Source of the DNA: Andrena cerasifolii
Lineage: Eukaryota > Arthropoda > Insecta > Hymenoptera > Andrenidae
DNA length: 64,000 bases
NCBI RefSeq assembly: GCF_050908995.1
Contig: NC_135133.1
Location: 3,328,001-3,392,000, forward strand
Direction: 5' to 3'
The position numbers were made by a program, and so were the translations under genes. Below are positions 1 to 12,695 of this stretch, one piece after another; position 1 is the first letter of the stretch, and each line of letters begins with the position of its first letter. Under the pieces are notes generated by a model, which saw nothing but the letters and a program-made list of their open reading frames with translations, had not been told where the DNA came from and did not search any database.

Positions 1-2535
1 AGGCAGTTCAGACTAACTCTTCCGGGTGCTCGTATTCCTTTGAGCCCGAAGCGTGCGAGTCCGAGAGGAACATTGGATTTTACTACTGGCAAGACTCGTC
101 GAGGAGGACGGAGAACGTCGCGCGATATTGGGTCACGTAGGGGGTGGAAATCCGCCCGGCAGGGGCGGCGGTATCCGACGGCGGGAAAAAGATCTTTCGC
201 CCTGCTTAAATATGTCCGACCGCAAAAGCAATAAAATATCTTTATCTTACTCGTGCCATTACTCCCTTGATTTCGGTGGGGTTCAATTTACATTCCTATC
301 GGGGCTTCGGAAAGATAAGTCCGTTTAAATAAATTAGTAACGCTATCTCTTGCTGGGTGACCGCGGCAGAGGGACGTGGAACGGCAGGGGGGATTTAATA
401 TAATATTTTATCAATTTTCGCGGCGATTCGTTACGCGGTGACGCCGCGCGCCATTGTCCCGACGCACAATTGCCCGAGTTTTTAACTTCACGCCGCGATG
501 AATCACCCTTCGCGATATTCGTGAAAGTTGCGCCCGCCTCGGCGAGGACTCCGCGGGAAGAATTACAGGATGTCTGCGCCTTCGGTTCGATCATCCTATC
601 GGAACGTTTCAGAATTCGATCAATTCAGCTTGCAATCGAAGGGGCGTAAAAAGGGCGAGGAGATTTTCCGAGGCAGACCCGTTCGCCGGGCCGTTTGTCG
701 GATACGCGGTTGCCTTTTCCCCTTTCTGCCTGGCGCGTAGGTAGGACAATATAATGGGGCATAACAACGGCGTTAACACGCACTGGCCGACCCCGGACGC
801 GACCCGCGACCCTCCGCGGGGTGAATTACACCTCTGATAATTACTAGAAATTAATGCTCCAGCCTTACACCGGTCATTGTGAGCCGCGTCGTTTAACCGA
901 CCTCGCATTCATCTGCTTTTACGCTCTTAATCGCGACACCTACATCGTTCACCCCATCTCAGCGACCGGCCTCTCAATCTTCCCTTATATCTCCCCACGT
1001 CGTCCTAACAATAAAATGTCAACGAAAAATCTGACTAAATATTCCAATGAATCCACGCGCGCTTAGCCCAGTTAAACACCGTTCGATTCCTTCTTCGACA
1101 AATATTTTTAACATTTTACTTTACCTCCGAATAGAAGGTAATAAGAGGTCGAACGCTCGAGTCGCGGCCGAGGCAAAGAGCACGCGAAGGAGAAGGGAGG
1201 AAAGAAAATCGAGGCTCGTAAAATTGGAAAATTAAAATCGGCGCCGACAACGAAGCGGATCCGCGCTGCTGATAGGGAGGGCGGGCAGCCCGATGGGATG
1301 TATTAAAGCTGCGGCCGGGGCCACACCAGCAGATAGGTTAATGTGAATTTATTGCGATCGAGATATCGCTCCGGCCAGAAAGCAGAGACGCGTGCTACGC
1401 GCGCCGTCAAACCGATAGCCATTGTGCGCCCTGAAACGCTCTCAAATCGCTTTGGAGAGAGGACGAAACCGCGGCCAAAGGGGACCAGTCACTGTTTTAA
1501 AGCAGCCAGCCATTTTCCAGGGGCGACGGGGCTGTTTATCTGAAGCGCATCTGGAGCAGGCGACGCGTGCAACTTCTTCTCCCCGCAAGTGATATTCGGG
1601 CGCAGATTCCATCGAGAATAGAGCGGGACCTTTTGGAATTTGTACATCGTGCTCGATACGAATCATCCCTAAGAATTATCCCCCCGCAGGATTTAAACTG
1701 AGTTTCGGCAGTTTCTCGCGCTGCTGCTCGCTCTCCCCGAACGGAGGTCTAACGGAGTCCCGTCGCAGCATCCTCGAGACTGTTCGGGGAGGCACGATCG
1801 GTCCACGTCGAGATCGCTTCCGGCCCCGGCGTTTCCTCTTCGTCTTGGACCCGCGTCTTCTTCAAGCCTCGTCGCCGGATAGTCCCCGTGACCGTATATC
1901 ACATTACTTTAATTCATATGGTAATCGCGGGCTGCGCAGCCACTACGCGGCCCCGCCGAAAACTTTCGGAACAATGCGAGGGACAATGCGAGGGGTGCGT
2001 GGAGGGTGTCGGTGCGCACGGGGGGCAGAGGTGGTGTAGGAGGGCACCCAGGGCGCCGGGAGGGGATGGGACAGGGGGCTTTGGGAAGCGGTGGAGTTGG
2101 ACGAGAACGGTGCGAATAGCGATATTGAATTCGCCCCTGGCGACGTGCCTGTTATCGACAATGTCCGACCGCTGGACCGGAAGCCATTTGCTCGCCCTGT
2201 GACGAAATTTATGAAAGTTTCGCAGAGCTCGCGGTATAATTGGGAAGGCCTCGTGTGTGGCAGCGCGAAGGTGGTCGACGTGCTCCACTTCAGCGTGCTC
2301 CTCCTCTTCCTTCTTTTGCATTGCTAATATACAGTTCGCTGTGTCGAGGGAAAGATCAGTATGACGGGGTAGCGAGGTAAGATGTATCGTGAAAAAAACG
2401 ATAATTGAACAGTAATAGACATTTGATGAAAGTACCGAAAGGAAATCTGTTGGAAATGTTGGAAATGTATCCGGCTTTGCCAAGCAGTGTGGTCAGCAAC
2501 AGGAATTGCTGCGCGTTTGTTTTTTTTTCAGGTAA
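1..2535. other. GC-rich stretch without a recognised gene
   Basis: No gene recognised on either strand. The stretch is CpG-rich and open frames are short and overlap each other in several frames, as expected by chance in GC-rich DNA. The one local structure seen is a perfect two-copy tandem of a 12-base unit (ACAATGCGAGGG) at 1971-1994. The AT-rich transposon block begins at 2536. Confidence 0.6.
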
Positions 2536-2995
2536 GGGGTCAGTCAGGAGGCCGAAAAAAGGGTGGTCTTTGGAAATTTTTTACCCAGAAGCTATAACAC
2601 ATTTCTCAAAAAATCTTTTTTCCTTTCAAGGATTGCATCTAGTACCGTGCATCATATTTTTTTCATTTAACAATATTTGAGCCGTTTATTTTGAAAGTGA
2701 CCTAAGTCCATTTATATTTAAAAAAATTTTATATATAAATATTTAATACTAACTTCAAGTTGTACATGTTACTAAAGTCAGCAACAACAGAAATTGACAA
2801 ATGGACTTAGGCCACTATCAAAATAAACGGCTCATTTATCAATAACTAAGTTATTGTCCATCACTCGAAGGTTCTCAAAAACAAAGCTTCTGCGGTGACC
2901 ACTGCTGATCTAAAATAAAAAATTCAAAAGAATTTACTTATTATATTATATTACCTAGTATTTGAACTAAGGATTTTTTTATCCGATGCTAAACA
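2536..2995 (+). mobile_element. Truncated copy of the 8.1-kb foldback (TTAA) element
   Basis: This piece starts with GGGGTCAGTCAGGAGGCC, close to the terminus of the complete element at 8080-8802, which adds GCTCA-like bases. It then follows the same outer arm: the words GGTGGTCTTTGGAAAT, GCTATAACACATTTCTC and AGTACCGTGCATC are shared. After a nested insertion (2679-2833) it resumes with the inner arm (GGTGACCACTGCTGATC, TTACTTATTATATTA). Similarity stops near 2995, so the far arm is missing and the element cannot be mobile. The base run before the start is GTAA rather than TTAA, so the target duplication has decayed. It retains an inner segment that the left arm of the 8.1-kb copy has lost. 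Confidence 0.75.
2679..2833. mobile_element. 155-bp nested MITE with ATTT target duplication
   Basis: The ends are inverted repeats of about 35 bases beginning GAGCCGTTTATTTTGA, with only a few mismatches between the two arms. The direct repeat ATTT flanks the element at 2675-2678 and 2834-2837. The empty site is visible in the related element at 8.6 kb (on the minus strand: AAATATTTATCAATAAC), which supports a clean insertion with a 4-base duplication. The interior is AT-rich and too short to code. It is a non-autonomous element; the superfamily is not clear from a 4-base duplication alone. Confidence 0.8.
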
Positions 2996-4165
2996 AAATT
3001 CTGTTTTATTTCATTAGAAAATGAAATATTTCATTAAAAGGCAACTCTTATATCTTAGAAACAACTTACCCCAATGCGATAACAAGTTGCCCCATAAAGG
3101 GGTAAGAAGTTCCGGTTCGACCAGCCACAAATAAATTACTTTTTATGAAAAACCCATTACAATATATTAATCACAAGCTTAAAATCATAAAATATAATAA
3201 ATTTACCAAAAAAATAGTCAATAGTGAAGAGAATAACTTCCAGTCATTTTTTATGTTTTATCCAAATCGGAGCTTTTAGCCCCGGTCTTCCCCAACCCAG
3301 AAATGAGTGGGGGAGCATGCGTCTTTGGTTTAGAGCTGTGATACCGTCTACATGCTGCGTGGATTTTATTTTGTGTACTAAAAAGACTTATAATAAATAT
3401 ATATTCATAACCGGTAAGTCAATAATTTTTGTTACATTATAATCTCCATTCTATTTACTTTAATATGGAATACTTTTTTATTGATGCGGTAGCCCATTAT
3501 ACCCCGCACTATGGTTGTTTGTGTGAGGTTAAATAACGCCATCGTTCTCTATTATAATTTAAGTCGAAATTTCGTTACTTTTAATTCGGATTTGAAAATG
3601 GTAAGAACATATAAGAAAACACTGGACGAGGAAACTGGTCAAAAGAAGTTATGAAGAAATTTGTAGATGAAGCAACAAAATGTGGTACAAGAAAGTGGCT
3701 CGAGAATATTGCCTTCCACAAACACCATTGCAACGTTATGTCCAAAAATTGAAACAGGAAAATGAAGTGATCATGGGTTTACCATTAGGTCCAGTTAAGA
3801 GTGCATTTTCGCAAACAGAAGAGGAAGAACTTGACGATTATTTAAAGGGTAGGGGGTAAGACGAGGGTAGAAAGAAAATAATTTAGAAGAAATTCATATT
3901 TGCATCGATTGTGGAAATATTTTTGGAGAACCTTCTTGCCGCATTTTCGGCACCCCGTCATACTCCGTGGCAAGGGATGGATGGTTTTTCATTACTTTTT
4001 CTGAAAACTAAAAACTTCAAATTTTTATTTAAATGTTGCTCAAACCATGTACCAAAGGTTAAAGCATTAACTTCTAATTATATATTGATTCATAAAAACT
4101 TAAATAAAAAGTAAGATTAACAATTTTTTTTGCATGTTTGCTTAGCTACCCCATCGTGCCTCCCT
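2996..4165 (+). mobile_element. Decayed pogo-like element (boundaries uncertain)
   Basis: AT-rich block that carries a fragment of pogo/Tigger-type transposase at 3598-3859. It also contains words such as AAGTTGCCCC...GGGGTAAGAAG near 3090 and GTAGGGGGTAAGACGAGGG near 3850. The right edge is probably near 4165, where CTACCCCATCGTGCCTCCC gives way to GC-rich sequence. No clear terminal repeats or target duplication were found. The left edge is set only by the end of the adjacent element. The remaining interior shows no further recognisable domain. Confidence 0.5.
3598..3859 (+). pseudogene. pogo/Tigger-like transposase, N-terminal HTH fragment, frameshifted
   Basis: The ATG at 3598 opens a frame reading MVRTYKKTLDEETGQKKL and then stops at 3652. 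A shifted frame from 3698 to the stop at 3857 reads AREYCLPQTPLQRYVQKLKQ and continues with LGPVKSAFSQTEEEELDDYL. This resembles the Pipsqueak-type helix-turn-helix start of pogo/Tigger and Jerky-like transposases, where a segment like REYGIPQTTLQRYV is followed by an LG..R..F...EE.EL..YL segment. That is a match from knowledge of the family, not a search. At least one stop and one frameshift break it, and no DDE catalytic region follows. It is a dead N-terminal relic. Confidence 0.65.
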
Positions 4166-7100
4166 TCACCTACAATGTTCAAATGATTTAAGTCTCGAGT
4201 GGAGGTTCAGCGTCTTCTTCCTTCCCAGTTAGCGTTCTCCTTCGTCGTTTTACCCTCCATAGATGTTAAAATAGTTACGAGAGGCACGGTCCACCTCGGA
4301 AAGAGAATAAAATCTAGCACGTTCGATCGGGGAGCGCCGCTTTTTCAATTCCGCTGGCAGCCGCCCCGCGCTGCACGCTGGATAGAAATGAAATTCCCAT
4401 TTCGCGATGAAAACCGCGGGTGAATCCGCGACGAATCCATATGCCGAGGAGCGCGCCATCCAATCTGAAAGTGGCCGGTTAACGTGAACAGCTTATGCGC
4501 CATACGTTACGAGCGCATGTTCGCGTCCACGTACGGTGATTTCGTCCAGAAACAACGGAAACCGCCGATGGAAATGAATGCCGTGCACCGTTGGCTCTAT
4601 ATCTTGTTGCGCGTCCTCTCCCATCTTCTTCCGCGCAGAGATCGCCGTGGGAGGCGCAGAGATATCAGCACGAGAAAATAAGCTTAGCCACACCAGACAA
4701 AAGAGACTCCTGCGTTCAGAGAGCTCTGAATTCTAAGCGGCGAGCTTCCACTTCTGACGTCGAGCTGCTCTCTAATTCTGCTGGTCCGCGTTCACGGTCG
4801 TTTCACCGATTCCCACCACAGCTTCGCAGGAATACTTGGACATCTTCGACATCCTTCGGCACTCAGGGAATCCAAAGAGTCGGGCGATCGCTCGGCCACG
4901 ATCGCCGTTAGAGCAGAGGATGGAAATTGGCCGGTCTGCCATATGCGTCGACTCTGGTGTGCGCGCAGAAAATCTGGCGGGGGTGGCGGCGAGCGGGTCG
5001 GCGGGGGCTTGCGCCGGGGGGTTGGGCCGCATTACAAATTTAATCTTACAAATGGATCCGAAAACTTGGAAACAATGGAATATATGAAATGCGGCCGCGT
5101 ATATCACGACGGTAGACACGGGGTGGTTCCAACCGGCAATATTGTCAGGGCCGATCCATATTCTCCGGGCAAGCGAAAGGGGATGGGGGCGGAGAGCCGC
5201 AGGGATCCAGGGGGGGGCGAGAGAATATCGGAGGAAGGGCGCAAGGAACGGCAAAACATCCTCTTGGCACGGCAAGAAGTCGCGAGATACACGCACGGTT
5301 CCTGTCGCGCTGGAACCGCGACGCGTGGCTCCTCGATTTTGGCACCATGTGCATCTTCCTAACGTAGAGACACACCAAAGCCGACGTACATCCCCGAGAA
5401 TTTATCATCCGAACTTTGGGAACGATTTCCCACCGATCACATCGCTCTTCAGAGCATCTCGACGTCGAAGGGGTGTTGTAAGCTCGAGCTCCCGTGGAGG
5501 GTTCCTCTTCGTTCATTCTTGGATGAATCAGCGCGAGGTTGTGGATCGGCAACCGTAGTGTCCAGTGACGGCGAGGCGCGTCTATCCGCCGAGGGAGAAG
5601 CCGCTAATATCGACGCTCTGTTAAAGAATCAAAGATTCGAGAAGCGGAGGAGGCGCGCGGAAAGAGGGTTGGCAAGGCGAAGGGAGGACTCGTAGGTTCC
5701 AGGCAGAGTCTACCCGGCTAGATTAGCATAAATATGGCGTCTTAGAGCGGGGCAGTTTGTCATCGTTAGCAAAGCACACGCTTCCTGGGACTCGTCGAGT
5801 CACACTCCTCTGAATCGTCGAGCTGGTTCTATTCCCTGCGGGCTACCGACAAAGGTCCCGCAGGAAGGAAACCAGCGATGTAGGTTGCTGGATACACGAC
5901 TAACCGTACGAGTTGCCTGCCACCGGCACCGTCTCGCTTGTATATCTACGGCCGCTACCCTCCAGAGAACTCGTCCCTTCCCCGGCCTCGCCAGTCGGAG
6001 ACAGGTACTTCGGTACCCGAACTTCCCGAACGCAGATTTCGCAGTGGGTGGAGGCTAACGTGTTCCGTGATTTAAATCTCGTTCCAGGTGCTAGTTCGGC
6101 CACAATTGGCTCCGTTCTGCGGCTGGATCCTCCGCGCGCTTCTGTCGGCCCCAGGAATAGGTGGCGCAGGCAAGTTTCACATTTACCGGAGGACGATGCA
6201 ACTCGTCTTTCGACGAGAATTACGTAAAAGCAATCTATCTGGAGCGAGAACGAAATCTCATCTCCACTCATCTCCCAGGGCCGCGTTATTACGATCTCGC
6301 CCTAGTATCGTCACCAATCTGCTAAAACGCATCGCCATACTTCATAAACACCCCAGCGGCCCCGCAAGACGTATTAGCCCGGAGATGCCGCCGCGAGTAG
6401 GGTCGACATTACTTTTCTATTAGACCGATTGAACGAAAGGAGCAATCGATAACCATCGCTGGGAGTTTCCGTTCGCTTTTTCGGGGGATCTCGTTCTCCA
6501 AAGCGTGTCCCCGAGCACTCTGCTGTGCGTGCTTAAGGGTTGGACAAGCTCCCGAACGATTCGTCGATTCTCAAATCATCCACCGAAGCATCGATGACGA
6601 CGGTTTCCGTTGCAGTGCTCGAGGAATCTCGGGGCAGATTCGCCGACGACTTTTAGTCTCCTTGGATCCCCCGGTTTTCGTCCTGGGGGAGCGTTTACCG
6701 CGGATAATTCATATTTATGACCGAACGCTTTATCAACCCCACTTGCCTCGTATACATTTAATTGAGACGTCCGTGTCGGAGGCAATAGGGTGCGAACCCC
6801 GTTGTCTCAGGGGGTCCGGAGCACAATGGCCATAGTACTCGATGGACGTTCGCTCCGTTTCTCTGGGCGATTGTCGCTAACGATCAGGATGAATCTCGCG
6901 GACATTCGAGTGCGTCCGGTTCGATCATCCTCCTCGCTCGTCGCCTCGATTCGTGGTCAATCTCTGACCAACGCTCTCTCCCCTCGTTTTGCATTACAGG
7001 GCACAGTGCCGCGCGTGGTTCCTTCGGCCCGATCCTCCGGTTTCCAGTGGCTGCAGAGGATAGATCGGACATCAGCGGCGACGAGATCGCGGCGTCCCCC

Positions 7101-8075
7101 GAAGCCAAGGCGGGACCACGCCGCGGGGAGAAGGAGAGAACGGTCCATCGATTTACGAGCCGCTCCCAGAACGAACGATTACGTGCTCGTAAAGAAGCTC
7201 GTAAGTGGAATCGTTGCCGCGGCCCGGCGTGGCGCGCGGCGCGTTCTCACGACCAGCCCCGGCGATCGTCATCTCGCAGGGCCTTTTAGCGATTGCAGCC
7301 ATGTATCTGGCCCGTCGATTGAGTTATCGCGCGATAACTCGACGCCACCGGCGAAGTAATTGAACCGAAAGTTTCTCGCCACCGGTTGTCGGCCGCTCTT
7401 CCTCGCCGCCTCTCCTTCTCTCCGTCGCCGCTCTGTCCCTCTCCTCCCGGAAGAATCGCCAGAAGACGATCAACTGTACACGGAGGAGTGGCAAAAGAAG
7501 TAGAAGAAGTTGCAAAGTGTCCGAGGGAAGTTGCCGACGCCGGTGCCGACGCCGGGCAACGCCACTCTTATTATCCGGCCGACACAGCCCCAATCCGCGA
7601 TCGGCTTTTAATCTTGGATCGCGGGATCGTCGCGAGCCCCTATTAGCCCGGGGAGCAGGCGAATGGCCCGTAATTGAAACTCCGTTATCGCGGCCTTCTA
7701 CGTGATTGCATCGCGCGACACCGCGCGCGGCCCCGAATCGCTCGCGTTTATCGCCGGCGCAAGAACTTGGGCGCGATCTCGCGCGCTTCCTCGCCGATCA
7801 GATCGCTCCTCTCGAAAACTCGCCGCCTTTTTAGCCCCTTTAGCCAGGCCTCCCCGCCGCCCGCCCCTTCTCCGGGGACTTAATGAAATCGGAGCTGCGG
7901 ATATCGCTGGATCGGGGAGCTCGTTCGTCCACCGTTACCGAGGAGGCCTCCGAACCTCCTGGCTGGCCGTAAATTAGCCGCTTCTAGATCGAATATGTTA
8001 ATCGCGATCGTACGACAGTCCTTCGACGCGCAGGCAAGAGATTGGTAACGCGATGACGCGAGGTCCCTGGCCCTC
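4166..8075. other. GC-rich stretch without a recognised gene
   Basis: CpG-rich sequence. Overlapping open frames up to about 190 codons occur on both strands, but none shows a recognisable domain, and several compete in the same interval, which argues for chance. No repeats or terminal structures were seen. Confidence 0.55.
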
Positions 8076-8079
8076 TTAA

Positions 8080-8802
8080 GGGGTCATGCTCAGTCAGGAA
8101 GCCGAGAAAAAGGATGGTCTTTGGAAATTTTTTACTCAAAAGCTATAACACATTTCTCAAAAAATCTTTTTTCCTTTTAAGGTTTGCATCTAGTACTGTG
8201 CATCGTAATTTTTTTATTTAAAAATATTTACCAATTTACTTATTATATTATATTATCTAGTATTTGAACGAAGGATTTTTCGAAATATTGATTTGGGAAA
8301 AAATGGCTGATGTTTAAAGTAAAAGTTTCAATTTTTTATCATAAATCGTGCCTGATTTTCGTCAATTAAAAGAAAACTAAGCATGGGATAAAAAACCCTT
8401 CGTTCAAATACTAGATAATATAATATAATAAGTAAATTCTTTCGAATTTTTTATTTTAGATCAGCAGTGGTCACCGCAGAAGCTTCGTTTTAGAGAACCT
8501 TCGAGTGATGGACAATAACTTAGTTATTGATAAATATTTTTAAATGAAAAAATTACGATGCACGATACTTTTTTATTTTAGATCAGCAGCGGTCACCGCA
8601 GAAGCTTTGTTTTAGAGAACCTTCGAGTGATGGACCATAACTTAGTTATTGATAAATATTTTTAAATAAAAAAAATACGATGCACGGTACTAGATGCAAC
8701 CCTTAAAAGGAAAAAAGATTTTTTGAGAAATGTGTTATAGCTTTGGAGTAAAATATTTCCAAAGACCACCCTTTTTTCGGCCTCCTGACTGAGCATGACC
8801 TC
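8080..8802. mobile_element. Complete 723-bp piggyBac-like foldback MITE, TTAA target
   Basis: TTAA at 8076-8079 and 8803-8806 flanks inverted ends beginning GGGGTCATGCTCAGTCAGGA and, on the other side, GAGGTCATGCTCAGTCAGGA. The arms continue inward for more than 100 bases. They are not symmetrical: the left arm lacks about 110 bases present in the right arm, while the right arm carries a tandem duplication of about 122 bases (8459-8580 and 8581-about 8700, both starting GATCAGCAG). A TTAA duplication with G/C-run ends is the hallmark of the piggyBac superfamily. There is no coding capacity, so it would need a transposase in trans. Confidence 0.85.
8459..8700. repeat. Tandem duplication inside the right arm of the 8.1-kb element
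   Basis: Two copies of about 122 bases start at 8459 and 8581. They share GTCACCGCAGAAGCTT, AGAACCTTCGAGTGATGGAC and TAACTTAGTTATTGATAA. They differ at scattered positions, such as GCAGTGG against GCAGCGG, so the duplication is not brand new. Confidence 0.8.
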
Positions 8803-8806
8803 TTAA

Positions 8807-11800
8807 TGGATCTGCTCGGATTTCACCGGGATCGAAGATACGATGCTGGATAATTCGATGATCTAGCCGAGCTAGAAGTTAGCGAGAGGTGAGAGGCAAG
8901 ACAGCCAAGGACTGTCTTTTCTCAGCACCTCGCAGAGCGCCGCAATCTCGCCGGGATGTTTTCCTAGAGGGAAATCGCAGCTATCCGAGCTGGTTTCTTT
9001 TTTTACGAGCCGACGACGACTCGATGGACAAACAAAAGCTTTCAACTATAATTCCGTCGATCGATCCTCGCGCGGCCCCCGCGTCCATATTTCCGTCCCC
9101 CGAGCTCGAGGGTCCGCGCGGGAGATCCATAAGTATTTTCTCAGATTGAAAAGCTTTCCGCATGAAATATGGGTCAGAGATATGGGCTCGCAACCCTTCC
9201 ACGGTTTTAATGGAATTAGTATTTAATACTCGCGGGCCGGGGAGGCGCGAAAGGGGCCGTCCGGAATGGGGGAAAAAAACTAAGTGGATACGTCCTGTTA
9301 GGAGCAGACCGACTCTCCCGTTTACCGGTATTGCCTTGCAGGAAATTTACTACTCGTTAGGAGGCATCGAATTAAAAGCCAGTGGAGCAGGATCGCCGAG
9401 GGGGGGGGGGGAGGAGGATAACGCCGTGAAGGAAAAAATACCGCCACCCTCGATTCCATTTGCGACGGACCCGCGCCTCTCCGAAGAAATAGAGACCAAC
9501 CCCCGTGAAAACAAACAACAAGAAATGGATGGTTGATCGGGACAGGATAGAAGAAAGATCACCCCCGGATCCAAGTATCTTCCTGAGCCAATCTGTCATA
9601 CAGAAGTGGCCAGACACCGGGCGCAAAAACATTCCGAGCGAGCTCCACCCTTTCGTCTTCTCCTCGCAGCAGATTTTCTCGAAAAGCTGGCCGGCGCTCG
9701 GAATTAAATTGGGTAAACGAACGTCAGGCGACGTGCTCCTACGCACCGGGGGACTCGTTGCCTCCGTATTCAAGCGGCGGTGGCGGTAGCGAACAGCCAC
9801 GGCCGTCGAGGAACCGGCGCAAAGCGTCTAGCAGCGATTTTAACGCGCACACTTCTGCTCCGCGTGTTCGCTCAATAAGCGCAATAAACTCATTCCGCGG
9901 TTTACTGCGAATCGCTTTACAGCCGTCTTGGTTACGACACCGACTATTTCAGCCCCCTCTGTCTCTCTCGCTCACCCGTCCTGACCATACAGTTCACCCT
10001 CCGATCGCCCTGTCGTTTTCTTTGCCGTGAAAAGTCCAACTGGAACGGGGGTGGAACTAGTTACCGAAACTGCGCTAGTTTAAATTACGAGCCGCGGCGC
10101 CTCCGCGATTTATTTTTGAGGGGAGCCCACCCCCTCGCGGACGTGCATCCGTAAAACTGCGTCGAGTGACACCTAGTCTACTCTATTTCACGAGTCCCGT
10201 TTTCGGCGCCCACCCAACTTTCTTTCTTCGCGGAACTCCCGACGTTAACGGGGTGAAAAGTTCGCGAGCGTTTGAAGAGCCTGAGATATCGCCCGCTCAT
10301 TGGACAACGATGATATAAAACATTCGTCGGACCGGGACGCGAGCTCCTGCTTTATATCGTTATTGCGCGAGTGGGCGTGGGTGGATTTCGAGCTTCCGAA
10401 TTTCCGGGGGAGGAGTAGGAAGATTTAAAGCGGCCACGGGTGTTTCCTGGTTATTCTACGCCCGTGCTCGGCCGCGTCTTACGCGTTACTCTATCTCTTT
10501 CGATCGTTTTCAACTTGCTCAAACTTCGCAGCATGCTTCGCGGTTTATGGAAGCTCGTGCGTTCCTTCTGGTCTCCGATGCGCTTGATCCGGTCCCTTAA
10601 TAGACGTTGAATGCGAAACGAAGGGTTTAAAGGTCTAGCCTGTCGGAACTAAGGACCGCCATCCCAAGCGAGACTCTGCGACGAGACCTCCCTCTTGGTA
10701 CAGCTCCCCGTTAATTCGACGCCTGCGCTATTGCCCTGACCGACACGATTCGTTCGAAATTTTTGGGGAAAAAATCCGAAGCGCTGCGAGATCGGTAGCT
10801 ACGCCTCGTCCCTCCTATCAATCTGACGCGCGCTCGTTCCCTCTCGCTTGGACATTTACATGGCAATAGCTGATGTACCTACACACCCGGCCGGGTTGTT
10901 CCCCGAGGCCAGAATTGAAACCACCTCATTACCAGCCGCTGGCTCAGGGGTTGCGTGGAAGGGGTTGCCGGGGTTGCTGGCGGAGAATCCGTTTTGCGAA
11001 TATTGGAGGTAATGTCGCGAGCGGTTTTACACAACACCCGTACCGCCTTTTTCAGACCTTCCTCCCCCTACGGCTACTGTGTTTCGCCCCGTATTACCGG
11101 GGCAGCCTGATGAAAAATGGAAATAGCTATACTTCGCTGCTCCCGTCTACGTCGTTTATATTTAACGCCGGGGTACGTTCGTCGTCCTCGTCGATCTTTT
11201 AATTCGCACGGCTGTACACCCCAGTTTCCTTTCAACTTCTTCGAGCGCAGTCTACGCGGGGTATCGTCGCCGGCCGAGGGCAGAAGTCGGCTCGAGACGT
11301 ATAGGTGAACGAAGAACAGAGCCTCCGCGGCAGATGACACGTTCGCCCCGGCAGAGATAAGGGAACGACGCTCGTAACACGACCACGAAGATGCCCGCAT
11401 TACGAAACACGAACCGGCAGCCGCGTTTACGACGCCGCGATACGGCTGAACGGGGTTGGATGACACCCCGCGCATAACAACACCAGCCCCTCCTCAACCT
11501 GGGCCCCTGAACCGAGCAACTTTACAAGTTTAATTAAATGTTTGCCGTAACGGGACCACTAAAGGCCGTCGAAGAAAGCACGCCCCGGATCTTACAGTTT
11601 TACCAGCGATCCCTCGATAAAGCGGCTTGCAACGAACGCTGCTGCTCGTTGGGGTACGTGCTCCCTAGATTCGGACGAAGATCGATGCTGAAGAGCAAGG
11701 TAGAAATCTATTCTGATCTGAGAATAGAGTTTGACGAACCTGAAATCCATCTTGAAGAACCAACGCCTTTAATACAACGCTTCCTTCGGTCGAGGAGTGT

Positions 11801-12150
11801 GGCGAAGAGATTTTCGACATTTTAACGAACTTGTTTGGCACCGTTAGCAACACGTAATCGATTTCACTTGGACACCCAATTCACGAGAAGTGCGATCGAA
11901 GGGGACTTTCCGTCCCAGCCTTATGCATCCGGCGCTCGGCTAGGAAGCTCCCAAGTTTTCCAGTTGAACTCTGTATACACGCTAAAGCGAGAAGTTTCGA
12001 GCCGATCGGTCCGGGAACTTCATTCCGCTTCCGTTCACCGAAAAAGAATGGACCCGCCGTGTCGGGGGCATATTGGTAATCTCGGGCACGAAGAATATTT
12101 CTACCCAGCGCTTCCAGCCACCCTCCGCCAACCCCCGCGACCACTCTATC
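8807..12150. other. GC-rich stretch without a recognised gene
   Basis: No gene recognised. Contains a run of 12 G at 9400-9411 and a cluster of GGGGTTGC words near 10946-10980. Open frames are short or overlapping and carry no recognisable motif. Confidence 0.55.
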
Positions 12151-12151
12151 G

Positions 12152-12212
12152 CGGTCAAGATGGCGGATCCTATACGGTACACTCCGATTTCCATTTGCAT
12201 ATAAATTCCCCG
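12152..12212 (+). promoter_or_regulatory. Block with YY1/Pho-like word and TATA-like word (copy 1)
   Basis: CGGTCAAGATGGCG is followed about 30 bases later by GCATATAAA. A diverged copy of the whole block lies at 12638-12695 on the same strand. CAAGATGGCG matches the known YY1/Pho binding word. Neither block is attached to a recognised gene, so a promoter role is only a possibility. Confidence 0.3.
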
Positions 12213-12637
12213 CGCTCCGCATCTTAGACAACGTTCCCTCCCAGCGATGCAGTTGCTCTCTGCGTTCTCGCTCGAAAGGGACGTCGCGCCGGTTGTTCGA
12301 GTTCACACTTTCAGAGCTCTTCAGACTTTCGAATTGAATTTACGCCTGCAGGAGATTCCTTGGTCCCCCAGTTGTACCCTCTCATTCTAGCTCAACGCTT
12401 TCCCTCCGTTAGATATAAATGCCTTCCCAGCTGCATTGTGCTACCTTAAGCTGCACCCTCGCGAATCTCTTGGCAGCGGCTCCGTTTAATTCTGATTTCA
12501 ACTATAATAAATCGCGCTGCCCGACGCTTGTATTCCCGCAGGAAACGTACACTCCCTTTCGGTTAAAAATGGGGTCACGGTCGTATCGTGGCGTTACTGG
12601 GAGTAGATCTTCCTTGAATCCTCAAGACGTTGCAGGA

Positions 12638-12695
12638 CGGTCAAGATGGCGTCCCGGCGTACAGTGTGCTCCACCTTATATTAGCATATAAACTC
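12638..12695 (+). promoter_or_regulatory. Block with YY1/Pho-like word and TATA-like word (copy 2)
   Basis: It shares the 14-base word CGGTCAAGATGGCG, then CTCC and then GCATATAAA with the block at 12152-12212, in the same order and at nearly the same spacing, while the bases between have diverged. A third CAAGATGGCG stands alone at 28219-28228 without the TATA-like part. Confidence 0.3.

Noticed and set aside
1914..2483. 189-codon minus-strand frame
   Set aside because: Proline/histidine low-complexity C-terminal half and no recognisable motif.
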